NCBI RefSeq assembly: GCF_964656455.1
Contig: NW_027555037.1
Coordinates: 1-64,000 of the forward strand
Source: Halichoerus grypus
Taxonomy: Eukaryota > Chordata > Mammalia > Carnivora > Phocidae
DNA length: 64,000 bases
Reading direction: 5' to 3'
A program made the position numbers and the translations under genes. The notes under the pieces are model-generated. The model did no database searches and was not told where the DNA came from. It saw only the letters and a list, made by a program, of their open reading frames with translations. Of this stretch, positions 11,551-23,461 are shown piece by piece (position 1 is the first letter of the stretch; each line of letters begins with the position of its first letter).

Positions 11551-13669
11551 GACTCAAATGCTCTATTTGCCTAGATGATGTTCTGACTCAAATGCTATAT
11601 CTGTCTTTATGAAAGTTCTAATGGACTTTAAAATAAAGGATGGCTCCCTGTCTCGGCTAAACTATACTTTGATTTCTCTGGCTGCAATCAGAACAACATT
11701 TCAGGGCATCAATAGATGAAATCCAGTGAAATGTTCTTACTTTCCCTCAATGTCCCATAAAACAAATGCCAAGAAATGCTGCATTCAGGTCTTTGTCAAA
11801 GGTGAGATGTGTCAGTGTTCTACGAAGTCCTGGCAGGGCTAGCTTAGTGAAAAGAGTGGATATAGAAGGATCTTTCTAGTAGTCTAAAGACAGGTTCCTT
11901 TGGGCAACTCTTTCATCAAGGAGAAGGGGTTGTTCAGATTCCTTTCATTATCCTCCTTCTGCAGAAATTAAGAAACATCCAAGCATAATTTTGTTTTGCT
12001 TTATTCAATATTCAAAGGGACATATTTGCCTACAAGTTATTTAGTTAGGCATAAACATAAAAAGATAAACAAGCATGATTTCTAAGTAAAATGGCTTTCA
12101 ATAGGAGATTAGCAGATGTGTTGTGTAATCACTTAATGTAGAGAACAGCCTACCTTTTTGGAAAGGGCAAGCACATAGTGTCAATCTCTTACTTAACAAA
12201 AATAGAAAATAGCCACCACTTGTTAATTTCATTTGCTTTCCATGAAAAGGAAAAATTGCTACCTGGTGGTATAATGGAGAAGATTCTCCCAAGGGTTGCT
12301 CTTTAACACCATGATGTTTGAGCTCCAGATATATTTCCACTCAGCTAGGGAATGCCAGAAAGATGGCGGGCAGATTTCTTAAACAAGTTATGTCCAAAAC
12401 TAAATTGACTAATTTAGCCTCAAAATCTGGTCAACAACTATATTTCCAATCTCAAATTATATAGACTACATCAATTTAATCACTCAAACTAGAAACTTCA
12501 GAGTCCATTTTCTCTTCTCTTTCTTTACCCCACATAAGCAGTTAGTCCTCAAATCCTGTTGTCATGCAGTAGTTATTGAACACTGAGTATGTGGAAGTCA
12601 GAAAGACATCCTCCTTTTCCACTGTCACTGCCATGGCCTTAGCTGCCTCTCCTGTGAGCTATTGCTGTAGTCACCCTACTGTTATGCTGGCATTCGGTTT
12701 CTCTCTTTTCCAATTTTATCTTGCATCGCTTTCCTTTCTACTTCTGTACCCTTAGCTCTTCCTATTGCCTTCTTTGAATATTTTTAGTCAACCTTTCTAC
12801 CTTCTAGACCTCTGTACACTTTATTCTTACTTCCCCTCAACTCCTGCATGATTTCATGCCTTAATGTAGACGTCACTTTTTTTCTTGTTAATTGTCCTTC
12901 ACTAACCACTCTGTCCTGAAAAACCCAAAATAAAATAAATCTGAAAATCCACAGAAGCTGGGTTAGGAAGTCTTCCTAATGTGTTCCAAAGGGCTTTCTC
13001 TCTCGCTCTCGTACTCATCTCACATAGTACTGTCACTGTTGGCTGGACGCGTGTATATATCACATTAACTGAGGAAGTAAATGAGGATAGACATCATTGT
13101 TCTTGTTTCACAGTACTTAGACCAGAACTGTGCTCAATAAACGTTTATTGAACAAACTGATAGATGTCACTCTTTCCCTCATTTATTATTTCACATTTTT
13201 ACTTATTCATTCAGCAAACTTATATAGCGTACTATTGTTTAAGACACTGTAATAGGTGCTAGGTGCTAAAAGTTCCTGGTTTGTCATTTGCTGTGAGTTC
13301 ACTTCAAGCTTCATCTAAAAAATAAGGCTTTCCACAATTTGATTCCTACTTGTCTTTCAAGCATCATTCCCTCTTTCTTCCATAAGCACTGTCCATAAAC
13401 CCTGTCATATCACTTACCATTCATACTTATCAGTCTTCTCACTACTCAAATGTTCCATGGATATTCATAACAATGTGATTTTGCTCTTTCTCCTTGTTCA
13501 ACATTAAACACACAGCAGTAAATTAATTCTTATATTAATGAATTTAATAAATACTTATTGCTTATTAACTGGATATATGCTAGTTACTATGTTATGTGCT
13601 GTGGATATATGGCTTGATACGTCATAGCGTTTCCTCTTTTGAAACTTATTCTCATAATTTTGAACTTTT
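11551..13669. other. Non-coding DNA with faint L2-like pieces
   Basis: 12640-12760 and 13310-13470 recall diverged L2-type sequence, and 13125-13160 has a 'gctcaataaacgtttattga' terminus of L2 or MIR type. These are too decayed to assign firmly. No gene recognised. Confidence 0.4.
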
Positions 13670-14138
13670 TTCCCCTTGTCATGTTTCTCAGTTCACCTTT
13701 TCCACAAAACCTTTCTTGATAGCCTAGTCACATTTGAGTCTCCCTCTCCTTCTGCTCTCCCATTTTATAATATTTCCCAGTCTATTTACTACTTATTTCA
13801 TTCTGTTTTGTACTTGCAGTCAGTTGTTTATATAGGTCTCTTTTATACCTCTCAAAAGACAAGGAACATACCTTATTCACTTCCTGATATAATAGTGCCA
13901 GATTCACATAGGCTTGAAATAAAGGCTAAATAAACATGGTTCATGCAAATCAGAATTACCCCAAATAACAATTGCTTGACCAAAAAAAAAGTTGCCTGAG
14001 AGTTTTTTCCTTTTGAACAGAACAAAGCAAAGAAGTTTACTATATCCTGGCTAACTTGTTGCAGTATAAACTCTACTCTGTCTTGTTCGTATTTGCATTC
14101 TTAGTACATAGCACAGTGCCTGAACATACTAGGTACTC
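13670..14138 (+). repeat. L2 3'-end fragments
   Basis: 13670-13930 has the L2 3' layout ('aaaacctttcttgatagcct' then 'aaaagacaaggaacatacct'). 14055-14138 repeats a 3' terminus ('actctgtcttgttcgtattt', 'tacatagcacagtgcctgaa'). The second piece ends at the SINE target site. Confidence 0.6.
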
Positions 14139-14156
14139 AAAAAATAGTTACTTCAT

Positions 14157-14321
14157 GGGGCGCCTGGGTGGCTCAGTTTTTAAAGCGTCTGCCTTGGGCT
14201 CAAGTCATGAGGGTTCAAGCCCCGTGTCGGGCTCCCTGCTTGGCGGGAAGCCTGGTTCTCCCTCTCCCACTCCCCCTGCTTGTGTTCCTTCTCTCTGTCA
14301 AATAAATAAATAAAAGCTTTT
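14157..14321 (+). repeat. Can-SINE
   Basis: Canonical head GGGGCGCCTGGGTGGCTCAG and tail AAATAAATAAATAAAAG. Target-site duplication of about 18 bp with one mismatch: 'aaatagttacttcat' before 14157 and 'aaatagtttcttcat' ending at 14340. Confidence 0.96.
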
Positions 14322-14384
14322 AAAAAAATAGTTTCTTCATGAGTAAACAAACCAATTAACTAATCATCTGCTATATAGACTAAA

Positions 14385-14470
14385 AAAAGTCAACTCTGAG
14401 CTTCAGTTTCCTCATCTATAAAATGATACATCAAGTCTTAATTCACAAGTTCTTTGCAGAGCTTATGCAA
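14385..14470 (+). repeat. MIR fragment (plus)
   Basis: 'gagcttcagtttcctcatct' followed by 'ataaaatgatac' matches the MIR core. Confidence 0.6.
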
Positions 14471-15149
14471 CTAAATTAGATTCATTTGTTGAATAAAGAG
14501 CACTTATTAGCATTTGCTAACTTTAAAGCCATGTCTTGGGACTCATAACCAGAACTAAGGTCAGCATGATTTGTACACTTCTTAAGTGAGCATACTATCA
14601 GTCTTCTATACTTTCTCTTCCTTTTCCCTGCTTCAAGTAAAAGATAATTGAAAGATTGTTTCTTGTTCCCTTCTTCACTTCATAGAATTCTGAAATATGA
14701 GTCATTTTGACAAGAAAGTTTCAGTGTATTTCATAAATATGATATCTTAGGATTGGTTTGGACTATGTAGTCCTCTCATTCTTTTCTTAATGAATAGAAA
14801 TATTTGTTCTTAACAATCATGACTTGATGGTCACCAAGCCTCAGATTTAATACCTGATACTGGGGAGTTTACATGTAATGATGTCTTGCCTTCCACTGTA
14901 GTAAAATTCTGCCTTTCCTGTTTTCCTATGATTCCCAAGAATTCTTCTTCCCTCTTCTGGAACTGAACTACAAAATTCTACTTCTCCTTTGACCCATCTG
15001 AACTTTCAATTTTAGGGAAGCTATTAATTCATCTTTTAGATATTTTTAATCCAGTATTTCCAGGTCCTTCAACAAGCCTCATGCTATATGGTCCATGAAT
15101 CCTCTGGCATTTTTGATTGTCATCCTACTAAAGCAGATTATGTATTTTC
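14471..15149. other. Non-coding DNA, no recognised element
   Basis: No gene or repeat family recognised. Confidence 0.5.
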
Positions 15150-15540
15150 TATATAGTATTGTATACATAATTTGCTGGGCCCAGCACAAAATGAATATGT
15201 GGGGCCCCTTTTTAAAAAAATATTCACAGGGGTGCCTGGGTGGCTCAGTCATTAAGCGTCTGCCTTGGGCTCAGGTCATGATCCCAGGGTCCTGGGATGG
15301 AGCCCCGCCTCGGGCTCCCTGCTCAGCAGGAAGCCTGCTTCTCCCTCTCCCACTCCCTCTGCTTGTGCGTCCTCTCTCGCTGTGTCTCTCTCTGTCAAAT
15401 AAATAAATTTAATTTAAAACAATATTCACAATTTCAAGACAGCAACAGTAGAGGTTTAAACCAGATGCGGAGACCTTCTAGGTATAGGGCAACTGCACGG
15501 GTTGCATCCTGATAAAGCCTGCCCTGATTCTATGGAGAAA
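15150..15540 (+). repeat. Ancient repeat split by a Can-SINE
   Basis: The left part carries 'tgctgggcccagcacaaaat' and 'atgtggggccccttt'. The right part resumes after the SINE with 'atttcaagacagcaacagta' and ends near 'aaagcctgccctgattc'. I recognise this as a widespread old mammalian interspersed repeat but cannot name the family from memory. Confidence 0.45.
15229..15420 (+). repeat. Can-SINE
   Basis: Head 'ggggtgcctgggtggctcag', tail AAATAAATAAATTTAATTT. Perfect 10-bp target-site duplication AATATTCACA at 15219-15228 and 15421-15430. Confidence 0.96.
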
Positions 15541-16489
15541 TTTCATTTACACAGCCTTCTATATGACACCTTAAAAAGGGTTAGGGACCCCATTGTATAG
15601 TCACACTGCACACTGTTATTTTCCTTTGTATATGGTGACAAATTCTAGTTAGTTCAGGGCAATCCTGATTTATATCTGTTGTCAAACTGTAAGTATTAAT
15701 AGTATTTCTTTGCAATATCAAAGTGTACGCAAAGCTAAGTTATGTAGATACCCTACCTCTGAAAGCAGTAATCAAATCTATATTGTCTGCACCTGTATTC
15801 CCAAGGCCTTCATAGCACCTAGGGAAAATAATTGCTTAACAAATATTAAGCAATATTGATGACAATGTGAGATCTTGGGAAGAAAAGTTTGACACATCAC
15901 CAACGAACACAAAATTTCACCATTCTTTAATAAAAATTTGTGTCATAATGTTCTATATCAACATTTATATCTATGCACAAATACTTGTTTCCCTTCCTGT
16001 ACTTTCAGTTCAGCTATATACTCCCACTCTTAAGGGTTTCCTGGACTCTACCAGGTAGAGTGATCATTTCTGATCTTTTGTTCTACTTTTCTGCAACTTG
16101 TTGTTCTTATCTATTTAATAACAGTTACTACAATTGAATTATAAATGTTTGTCTATGAGCCTAATTCCACAATTAGATATAAGACCCTATTAGACAGAAA
16201 CTTTATTAATGATAGCCGTAAAAGCCACTGGGGATTCTTACCATATGTTTATGGAATAAGTAAGTGGAAGCAAGAGACGTAGGTAACAGTTTTAGTTTTA
16301 ATTTCTAAGAAGAAAGTCTATCTTCATAATTCCTGTATAATGTACATATACATTTACATATAATTCAGTGGTTTTCCAAAATGCTCTCTTCTGCATGTTG
16401 GAGAAAATTGCACTACAGCAATGTAGGAATCAAGTTTGAATAGAATCTTCTTATCAGACTACAAGTATTCTCATAATTATCAGTCATGG
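15541..16489. other. Non-coding DNA, no recognised element
   Basis: AT-rich; no gene or repeat family recognised. Confidence 0.5.
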
Positions 16490-16850
16490 TACAGAGGCAG
16501 AGAAAAGAGCACACAAACTGGAACTCATGGGCCAAAGTTCAAAGGCAAATCACTCTGGTTTTAGGGGAATATTAGCATAGTGTCCAACACATAGTGGGCA
16601 CTGAGCGAGTCACATGTCCCCCATTTGATTTAATTTGATGCTGTCATTTGATTCCAACAGTAAATCAATCTAATATTTGCTGAGCATTGGTTCTGTGGAC
16701 AATGCACGGCAGTATATATGGAGTAAACATATTTCCAGAACAGGCTTTAACACTAGACTGGTTGAATCACCTTGGGCAACTCATTTAGCTTCTTTGGGCT
16801 TGTGTTTTTTATCTATAAAATTATATATCAGATTATTTAAAACATGTATT
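16490..16850 (+). repeat. MIR-like fragments (plus)
   Basis: 16490-16610 has 'aagagcacacaaactggaac' and 'gtgtccaacacatagtgggc'. 16745-16830 has 'caccttgggcaactcattta' and 'tttttatctataaaatta'. Two diverged MIR pieces are likely. Confidence 0.5.
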
Positions 16851-17079
16851 ACTTTCAAGCTCAAAGATTTTTCTGATAATGTGGGTTTAGTGCTTTTGTT
16901 GTCTTTAGGGTATACACTGGAGGTCTATATGATTTGATAATATAGGGCTTTGAAAGTCAGGAAAAAGAGTTAATCATAATACAGAAGGCAAATAGATTCA
17001 TTCATATATGGGACTTTGTAAATATAATAGGTAGCATTAGAAATAAGTGAGAAATGGTGAAATGGTGAAATATAACTAA

Positions 17080-17690
17080 ATTGTACTAGAACAATTGGCT
17101 TACCTACAGAAAAAATATTGGTATCCTATCCCACACTCTATACAAAAATTCTAGATTGATTAAAGAAAAAGACATAATAAGCAAAACTTTAAAACTTTTG
17201 AAAGAGAATGTAGGAGACTGTAATGATGTACTAATGGGAAAAGGTTTCTTTTTTTTTTTTTTTAAGATTTTACTTATTTATGAGAGAGAGGGAGAGAGCA
17301 CATGAGAGAGAGCAGGAGAGGGAGAGAAAGAAGCAGACTCCCTGTTGAGCAGGGAGCCCAACTCAGGACTTGATCCCAGGACCTCAGGATCATGATCTAA
17401 CGCAGACATTTAACTCAGCCACCCAGGCACCCCAAAAAGGATTTCTTAAAGGAGGTCAAAAGAAAAGTGACAAACCACAAATGAAGGTATTGGTAAATTG
17501 ATCCTATAAACAAAGTTAAGAAAAATCATACACTGGGAGAAGATATTTGCAATGCATGCAACAATAAAAGATTAGTATTCATTACCTATAAAGAAAATCC
17601 AGAAATCAGTAAGTAAAAGACAACCCATTAGATACATGGATAAAGGGTATGAACAGTAGGTATAAGCTGAAAGACTGTAGAAAAGCTGTA
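17080..17690 (+). mobile_element. Old L1 ORF2 fragment split by a Can-SINE
   Basis: The left part encodes a block resembling the late ORF2 region, with residues such as SRLIKEKDIISK and LLKENVGD. The right part, after the SINE, continues with 'tgggagaagatatttgcaat' and 'aaagacaacccatta', also L1 ORF2-like. The reading frame is broken; no functional protein is possible. Strand is plus; an old L1M-type relic. Confidence 0.75.
17251..17433 (-). repeat. Can-SINE (minus)
   Basis: T run then 'aagattttacttatttatga' at the left, 'cagccacccaggcacccc' at the right. Target-site duplication AAAAGGTTTCTT (17239-17250), with one extra base in the right copy (about 17435-17447). Confidence 0.94.
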
Positions 17691-18154
17691 AAATTAAAAG
17701 TCTACTGATTGCATTCCAATGTAAGAAGTCTAGGTAGCCTCACCAGTTCTTTGGGAGGAAGTTGTTTAAGTGCTGAGTTATTTTAGATAAAAATTGCTGA
17801 AATATGGATAGGAATTTAACAGATCAAAATTTTAACAGTAGAGCATCTAAGGCATAGAGTCATAGAGGTACTCAGTGGTTTCTGAAATGGATCACTATAA
17901 CAGAGAAAGCTTGTGGTAGCAAAAAAGGTAGAATGCAAATGGCTAAAAAAAATCTCAGTTAACTGTATGCATCATTTGCCATTGTTCTGACATGAATCTC
18001 TTTATTTCATGACTGCCATGAATTTGTATTCTAGGACCTTATCTCACTAACCATTTTGCCTATTCCCTGGGCATAATATTTCCAATACAGCTCTTCCCCA
18101 GTGGCTCTAATTGTATTACTTGGTACTTCCTTCCCCGGACTGCTAGAATTTATT
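17691..18154. other. Non-coding DNA, no recognised element
   Basis: No gene or repeat family recognised. Confidence 0.5.
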
Positions 18155-18193
18155 ACACACACACACACATACACACACGCACACACACACACA
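18155..18193. repeat. (AC)n microsatellite
   Basis: 39 bases of AC interrupted once by AT and once by GC, followed by ATATCTATATACATATAG. Identical at 55280-55318. Confidence 0.95.
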
Positions 18194-18920
18194 TATCTAT
18201 ATACATATAGATATCTGTTCAGAATTCCCCCTCTCTTGTGACTTACTATTCTTCCTACCTTCTTCATCTCCCACCTAACACCTAATACCAGTTTTAGTTA
18301 ATTTCTGGCCTCTTCAGCCACAGCTTCAGACCTGGGCCATGAGTTCTTAAGCCTAGGACCTAAAATACATAGTGCAGTTTGGGAAAACATAAGACTCACA
18401 GGCTGGTTGGAATAGCTTAGATCCATACAAGGACATCTTCTTGAAAGGTATGTTGGGGTTACTTAATAGTAAACTAACGGTTTTATAAAAACTTGTTCAA
18501 CCATGAAATAATAGCTTTGGTTGAATCGTTTGTTTTTGACAACTGATTGTTTCACTCTTGTGTTTCAAATTCAGCCATTACTTCTGGCTGATTTTTTTTT
18601 TTTCTTCTTTTCTCTACTTGACTAAGAAAACAAGATTTCTTTCTGTCCTTCAGAATTTATCTTATTCTTTGTGACCCCTCTGCTTTCTTTGATAAATCAG
18701 ATAGTTACATCACTTGCTTTTGTCTCTACCACCAAGATGCTTTCTGTATCCCCACTGACAAGATTTTTCTTTTTTTTAGGTTGATGAGCTGTTGCTATGG
18801 GAAAATGTTTTGCTTTCGTGACACGAACATGTATTCTTGGGTATGCAAATGGAATTAAGCTTGCTAGGCTGAATAAGGACTGGTTCTAAAACAGTGGAAA
18901 AATAAACTAGAATTTATATG
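18194..18920. other. Non-coding DNA, no recognised element
   Basis: No gene or repeat family recognised; T run near 18593-18603. Confidence 0.5.
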
Positions 18921-19300
18921 AGGTATTAGAGGTTTGGAGTCCTAGAGACCTAGATGGCTTAGTCATCAATGGGAAATTAGAGAAGTTAAATAATCTTTCT
19001 GAATTTTAGTTTCATCACTTATATAGAGACAATATTGTCACATTTCCTTAATTTTAATATCCAACATAAGACATGGCAGCAATTTAATAACAGTATCATA
19101 AAATTGATAAATATCAAATGCATCGCACATATCAATTATAAAAAAGTACAAACAAGCAGATGTTTTATATCATGAAATTTAATAATACCTTTCTTCCAAG
19201 TTCTTGTAATTAAAAAAAATTTTATTCACAGTAGGCACATCTGTAGGCATGTATGGCACATAGTAGGCATTCAAAAAATGGTAGCTATTATCATTATTTA
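18921..19300 (+). repeat. MIR-like sequence (plus)
   Basis: 'ggagtcctagagacctagat', 'ttctgaattttagtttcatc' and, further right, 'ggcacatagtaggcattcaa' appear in MIR order, with AT-rich sequence in between. Confidence 0.5.
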
Positions 19301-20301
19301 ACTGAAATATCAGTTATTGTTATTGTTTAAAATTTAATAAAAAAATTGACCTGAACTCACAAACTCTATGTCATGTCTAATGTCTTTCTAATTTTCTGCA
19401 CATCCCTGTGGGTTTAGGTCTTCCCTAATAGTTTTTATCTCAAGTTCTTGCTTCTCTTGAGCTCTGACTCTTGCCTCACTTTGTTTTCTCTTATGCCTGA
19501 TTTTCCCCACATTCACTCAGGTTTTTGTGTGCATGGCAGTCTCTATTGAATGTTTAGAGTAACTGGATTTTATTATCCTAACATATTGAAAATAAGTTAT
19601 AATTAAACTAGTCACTGTTGTTCATAAATGCTCCTTGGCTGCCTGGACACCAGAAATTTCTTCTTAGTGATGTGCTTCCTCAGACCTTTGGATTCCTGCC
19701 ATGTTGCTCTTCATTCCCTACTTTCTCCATTATGAAAACTTGGTAATTTTTTTTTATGCAGAGTACCTTTTTTCTATGTATATATTTAATTATATCCTTT
19801 TAACCTATATACTTGGACTAACCAAGTACATCCAAAAGACTAATATTCTTGGCACATACAGACTTCTCTCCTTAAACATAAGTCTGATGCTAATTATCAA
19901 TATATTTCCCCAAATAGCTATCGTTCATGCAGGGTATATTAATGTTGTCTAAAATGTTAAACCCAACTTTCCATTTGTACTCAACCTGTCTTCATACAAC
20001 TGAACATGGCTGGAGGGAAACATAAAGCATATTGACTGGTCTTACTTTACATTTATGACCATGAACTTCAGAGGTGCCTTTAATGCATCTTGGAAATAAT
20101 ACTGTATTTCCTTTCTCTATTCACTGTCCCCATTCTCCTAAATAACTATTTCATACTTTCTTCTCTTCCTTTAACACCACAACACAAAGCTTTCTTCTTC
20201 ATTCTCTCTTTTATTTCCAGCTTGGACTTTGCCCCTTGGTAATCTCATCTAGTCTCATGGCTTTTAATGTTACCTATATGCTGATACTACACATACACAT
20301 G
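19301..20301. other. Non-coding DNA, no recognised element
   Basis: AT-rich; open frames here are short and lack any recognisable domain. Confidence 0.5.
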
Positions 20302-20322
20302 CACACACACACACACACACAC
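20302..20322. repeat. (CA)n microsatellite
   Basis: Uninterrupted CA run of about ten units; identical in the second unit at 57427-57447. Confidence 0.95.
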
Positions 20323-20589
20323 CCCAACTCAGACAACTAGGATCATCTCCTCCCTTACCACTCTTTCCCTTAAGTTTCTCCCTATGTATCCAACTGCCCA
20401 CATGATATCTCCACTTGGATGCCCGACAAGTATCTCAGGCTTATGTCCAAAATTACTGCTCCCTCATCCTCCTGTAGTATCTGCTCCATTGATCACATTC
20501 CAAATTGTAGTTGGTGGCAACTCCATTCTTTCAGTCATCCAGGCCCTAAATCCTAAAATCACTCTGATGTCTATCATATGCCCTCCCAA

Positions 20590-20843
20590 ATAGCATACAC
20601 TATTGACTTTGCCTTCAATATATTGCAAATTCAAGCACTTCATAGGGCCTTCTCTGCTACCTCTCACCATTTTTTTACCAGATTATTATAACAGCCTCTT
20701 AACTGGTCCCTTTTCCATCTCCCTATGTCATCCTGTAGACTGTTCTCAATAGAATATCCAGAGGAAACCTTTTAAACTCTAAGTCAAAGCCTATCATGCC
20801 CCTCTCAAAATGCTTTGATGACTCCCCAGTTTTATAAGTGTGG
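20590..20843. repeat. Diverged ancient repeat at array left flank
   Basis: 'cagcctcttaactggtccct', 'aaagcctatcatgcccctct' and 'tttgatgactccccagtttt' recall a common old mammalian repeat (L2-type or related; family uncertain). It runs up to the first satellite monomer. Confidence 0.4.
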
Positions 20844-21531
20844 TTTTTCCTTCGAGTTAGGTGGCTGTGTTTAAGCCTGCACACACACCGTGGGCAATGG
20901 TACTAGCCCCATAACCATGATGTGAGTTGAGAGCTGCCTTCTGTCCCGGCCTGTCTCTCCCCAATATTACGATATTGAAACCGTCCCAGGGCTCTCAGCC
21001 ACAGTACACCCTAAACTGCTTCGCCCACAGAGAGGTCGACAGTAGCTAAAGCACGGCTTCTCTACAGTGTTGTTTCTTTGACTTAGAACGCTAGCTATTA
21101 GACTTCCATGCAAAAGTGGGGCTGCCGTGCTAGCGTGATGAAACACATGGGGAGTCGTGTTCTGCCTTTCGCTGGGGCCTGAGTCTCACTCGCAGAAAGC
21201 TTTGGACTCCCTTGCAGTGCTCTCACGCACGCACACAACAGAATGCTTGCACCCTCAGGAGCAGCTCTTTTACCTGCAGCACAGGCTCTCTACCGAGTTT
21301 TTCCTTTGAGTTAGGTAGCTGTGTTTAAGCCTGCACACACCCACGGGGCAACAGAACTAGCCCCATAACCATGTAGTGAGTCCAGATCTGCCTTATGTAC
21401 CAGCCTGTCTCTCCCCCGATATTATGAAATGGAAACCGTCCCCAGGCTCTCAGCCACAGTACACCCTAAACTGCTTCGCCCACAGAGAGGTCGACGGTAG
21501 CTAAAGCACGGTTTCTCTACACTGTTGTTTC
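20844..21531. repeat. Three lead-in monomers, out of HOR register
   Basis: Monomers at 20851, 21077 and 21305 match HOR positions 8-10 (23683-24364), not the positions 19-21 that normally precede position 1. They mark a rearranged left edge. Some CpGs are decayed compared with internal copies (TTTGAG for TTCGAG). Confidence 0.85.
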
Positions 21532-21986
21532 TCCGAGTTAGAAAGCTAGCTGTTAGACTTCCATGCAAAAGTGGGGCCGCAGTATTAGATTCATGGAGCA
21601 AGTGGGGAGTCGTGTTCTGGCTTCTTCTGGGGCCTGGGTCTCACAAGGAAAATGCTTTTGGACTCACTTGCTGTGCACTCACGCATGCACACCACACAAT
21701 GCGTCCACCCTGAGGCATGGCTCTTTTAGCCGAAGCAGGAATTCTCTACAGAGTTGTTCCTTTGAGTTAGGCGGTTGGCTTATGGCCTGCAGGAACACAC
21801 GGGGCAAGGGTACTGGCCTCATAAACAAGAGGTGAGTTGAGAGCTGCCTTCCGCACCGGCCTGTTTCTCACTCCATTTCACGTATGGGACCCTTTCCCCG
21901 GTCTCTCATACACGAACACTATACCACTCTTGCGGCTTCAGGAACTGCAATGTTAGCTAAAGCGCAGTAAAGCTACAGCATTGATT

Positions 21987-22048
21987 CTTGGTGTTAGTAG
22001 TCTGGTAGGCGAATGAGCTGCACCTGGGATTCTTGACAGGCTTGTTTC
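21987..22048. repeat. 62-bp truncated monomer (HOR signature)
   Basis: The monomer starting at 21987 is cut after about 62 bp and followed directly by the next monomer start at 22049. The same stub occurs at 27326, 32664 and 59112. Confidence 0.85.
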
Positions 22049-22756
22049 TTCCCAGTCAGTGTCGAGCACATAGCATTCCAAGCACACATGGAGCAGTAGT
22101 GTTAGCTTCAGGTAGCAAGAGCTGAGTCCAGAGGTGCCTTCTGCCCGGACCTATTTCTCCCTTGGTTTCACGTATGGAACCCGTTCCCCAGGCTCTCAGC
22201 CACGGTACTCCGTGTAATACTTCCTCCATCTAGAGGTCGACGGTAGCTAAAGCAGGGTTTCTCTACAGTGTTGTTTCTTCGAGTTAGAACACTAGCTGTT
22301 AGACTTCCATGCAAAAGTGGGGCTGCCGTGCTAGCGTGATGAAACACATGGGGAGTCGTGTTCTGCCTTCTGCTGGGGCCTGAGGCTCACTCACAAAAGG
22401 CTTTGGACTCCCTTGCAGGGCTCTCATGCACGCACACAACATAATGCTTCCACCTTCAAGAGCGGCTCTTTTAGCTGAAGCATGGATTCTCCAGCGAGTT
22501 TTTCCTTCGAGTTAGGCGGTTTTCATGAAGCCTGCACACACACCCGGGGCAACGGTACTAGCCCCATAACCATGGTGTGAGTTGAGAGCTGCCTTCTCTC
22601 CGGGCTGTCTCTCCCTCGATTTTAGGAAACGGAACCCGTCCCCAGGCTCTCACCCACCGTACACCCTAAACTGCTTCCTCCCACACAGAGGTCGTCGGTA
22701 GCTAAAGCACGGTTTCTCTTCAGTGTTGTTTCTCCGAGTTAGAACGCTTGCTATTA

Positions 22757-23461
22757 ATGTCCACAATAGCCAAACTGTGGAAAGAGCCAAGATGTCCACC
22801 AACAGATGAATGGATAAAGAAGAGGGGGTATATATATATATATATACAATGGAATATTATGCAGCCATCAAAAGGAATGAGATCTTGCCCTCTGCAACGA
22901 CGTGGATGGAACTGGAGGGTATCATGCTGAGCGAAATAAGTCAAACAGAGAAAGACATGTATCATATGACCTCACTGATATGAGGAATTCTTAATCTCAG
23001 GAAACAAACTGAGGGTTGCTGGAGTGGGGGCTGGGGTGGGAGGGATGGGGTCACTGGGTGTTGGACACTGGGGAGGGTATGTGTTCTGGTAAGCGCTGTG
23101 AATTGTGCAAGACTGTTGAATCTCAGATCTGTACCTCTGAAACAAATAATGCAATATATGTTAAGAAAGAAAAAAAGAAGAAGAAGAATGTAGCAGGAGG
23201 GGAAGAATGAAGGGGGGAAAATCGGAGGGGGAGAAGAACCATGAGAGACGATGGACTCTGAAAAACAAACTGAGGGTTCTAGAGGGGAGGGGGGTGGGAG
23301 GATGGGTTAGCCTGGTGATGGGTATTGAGCAGGGCACGATCTGCATGGAGCACTGGGTGATATGCACAAACAATGAATCATGGAACACTATATCTAAAAC
23401 TAATGATGTAATGTATGGGGATTAACATAACAATAAAAACATTTAATAATAATAATAATAA
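22757..23461 (+). mobile_element. 5'-truncated carnivore L1 within HOR copy 1
   Basis: 705 bp covering the end of ORF2 (last codons before the TGA at about 22980), the 3' UTR with its internal A- and AAG-rich stretch (about 23161-23190), the G-rich second half ('gaggggaggggggtgggag') and an AATAAAAA end with (AAT)n tail. Flanked by a perfect 16-bp target-site duplication AGAACGCTTGCTATTA at 22741-22756 and 23462-23477. It contains a (TA)9 run near 22829-22846. Only about 75 residues of ORF2 remain, so it is inactive. Confidence 0.96.

Noticed and set aside
14157..14321. tRNA gene
   Set aside because: The tRNA-like head belongs to a Can-SINE with a long pyrimidine-rich body and A-rich tail; it is not a functional tRNA.
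21483..21520. Retinoid or nuclear-receptor half-sites (AGGTCG) as a regulatory array
   Set aside because: The motif is short, present simply because the monomer repeats, and differs from AGGTCA; nothing else supports binding.
22757..23461. Two separate L1 3' ends lying end to end
   Set aside because: The internal A/AAG-rich stretch is a normal part of the carnivore L1 3' UTR, and a single target-site duplication flanks the whole 705 bp, so it is one insertion.
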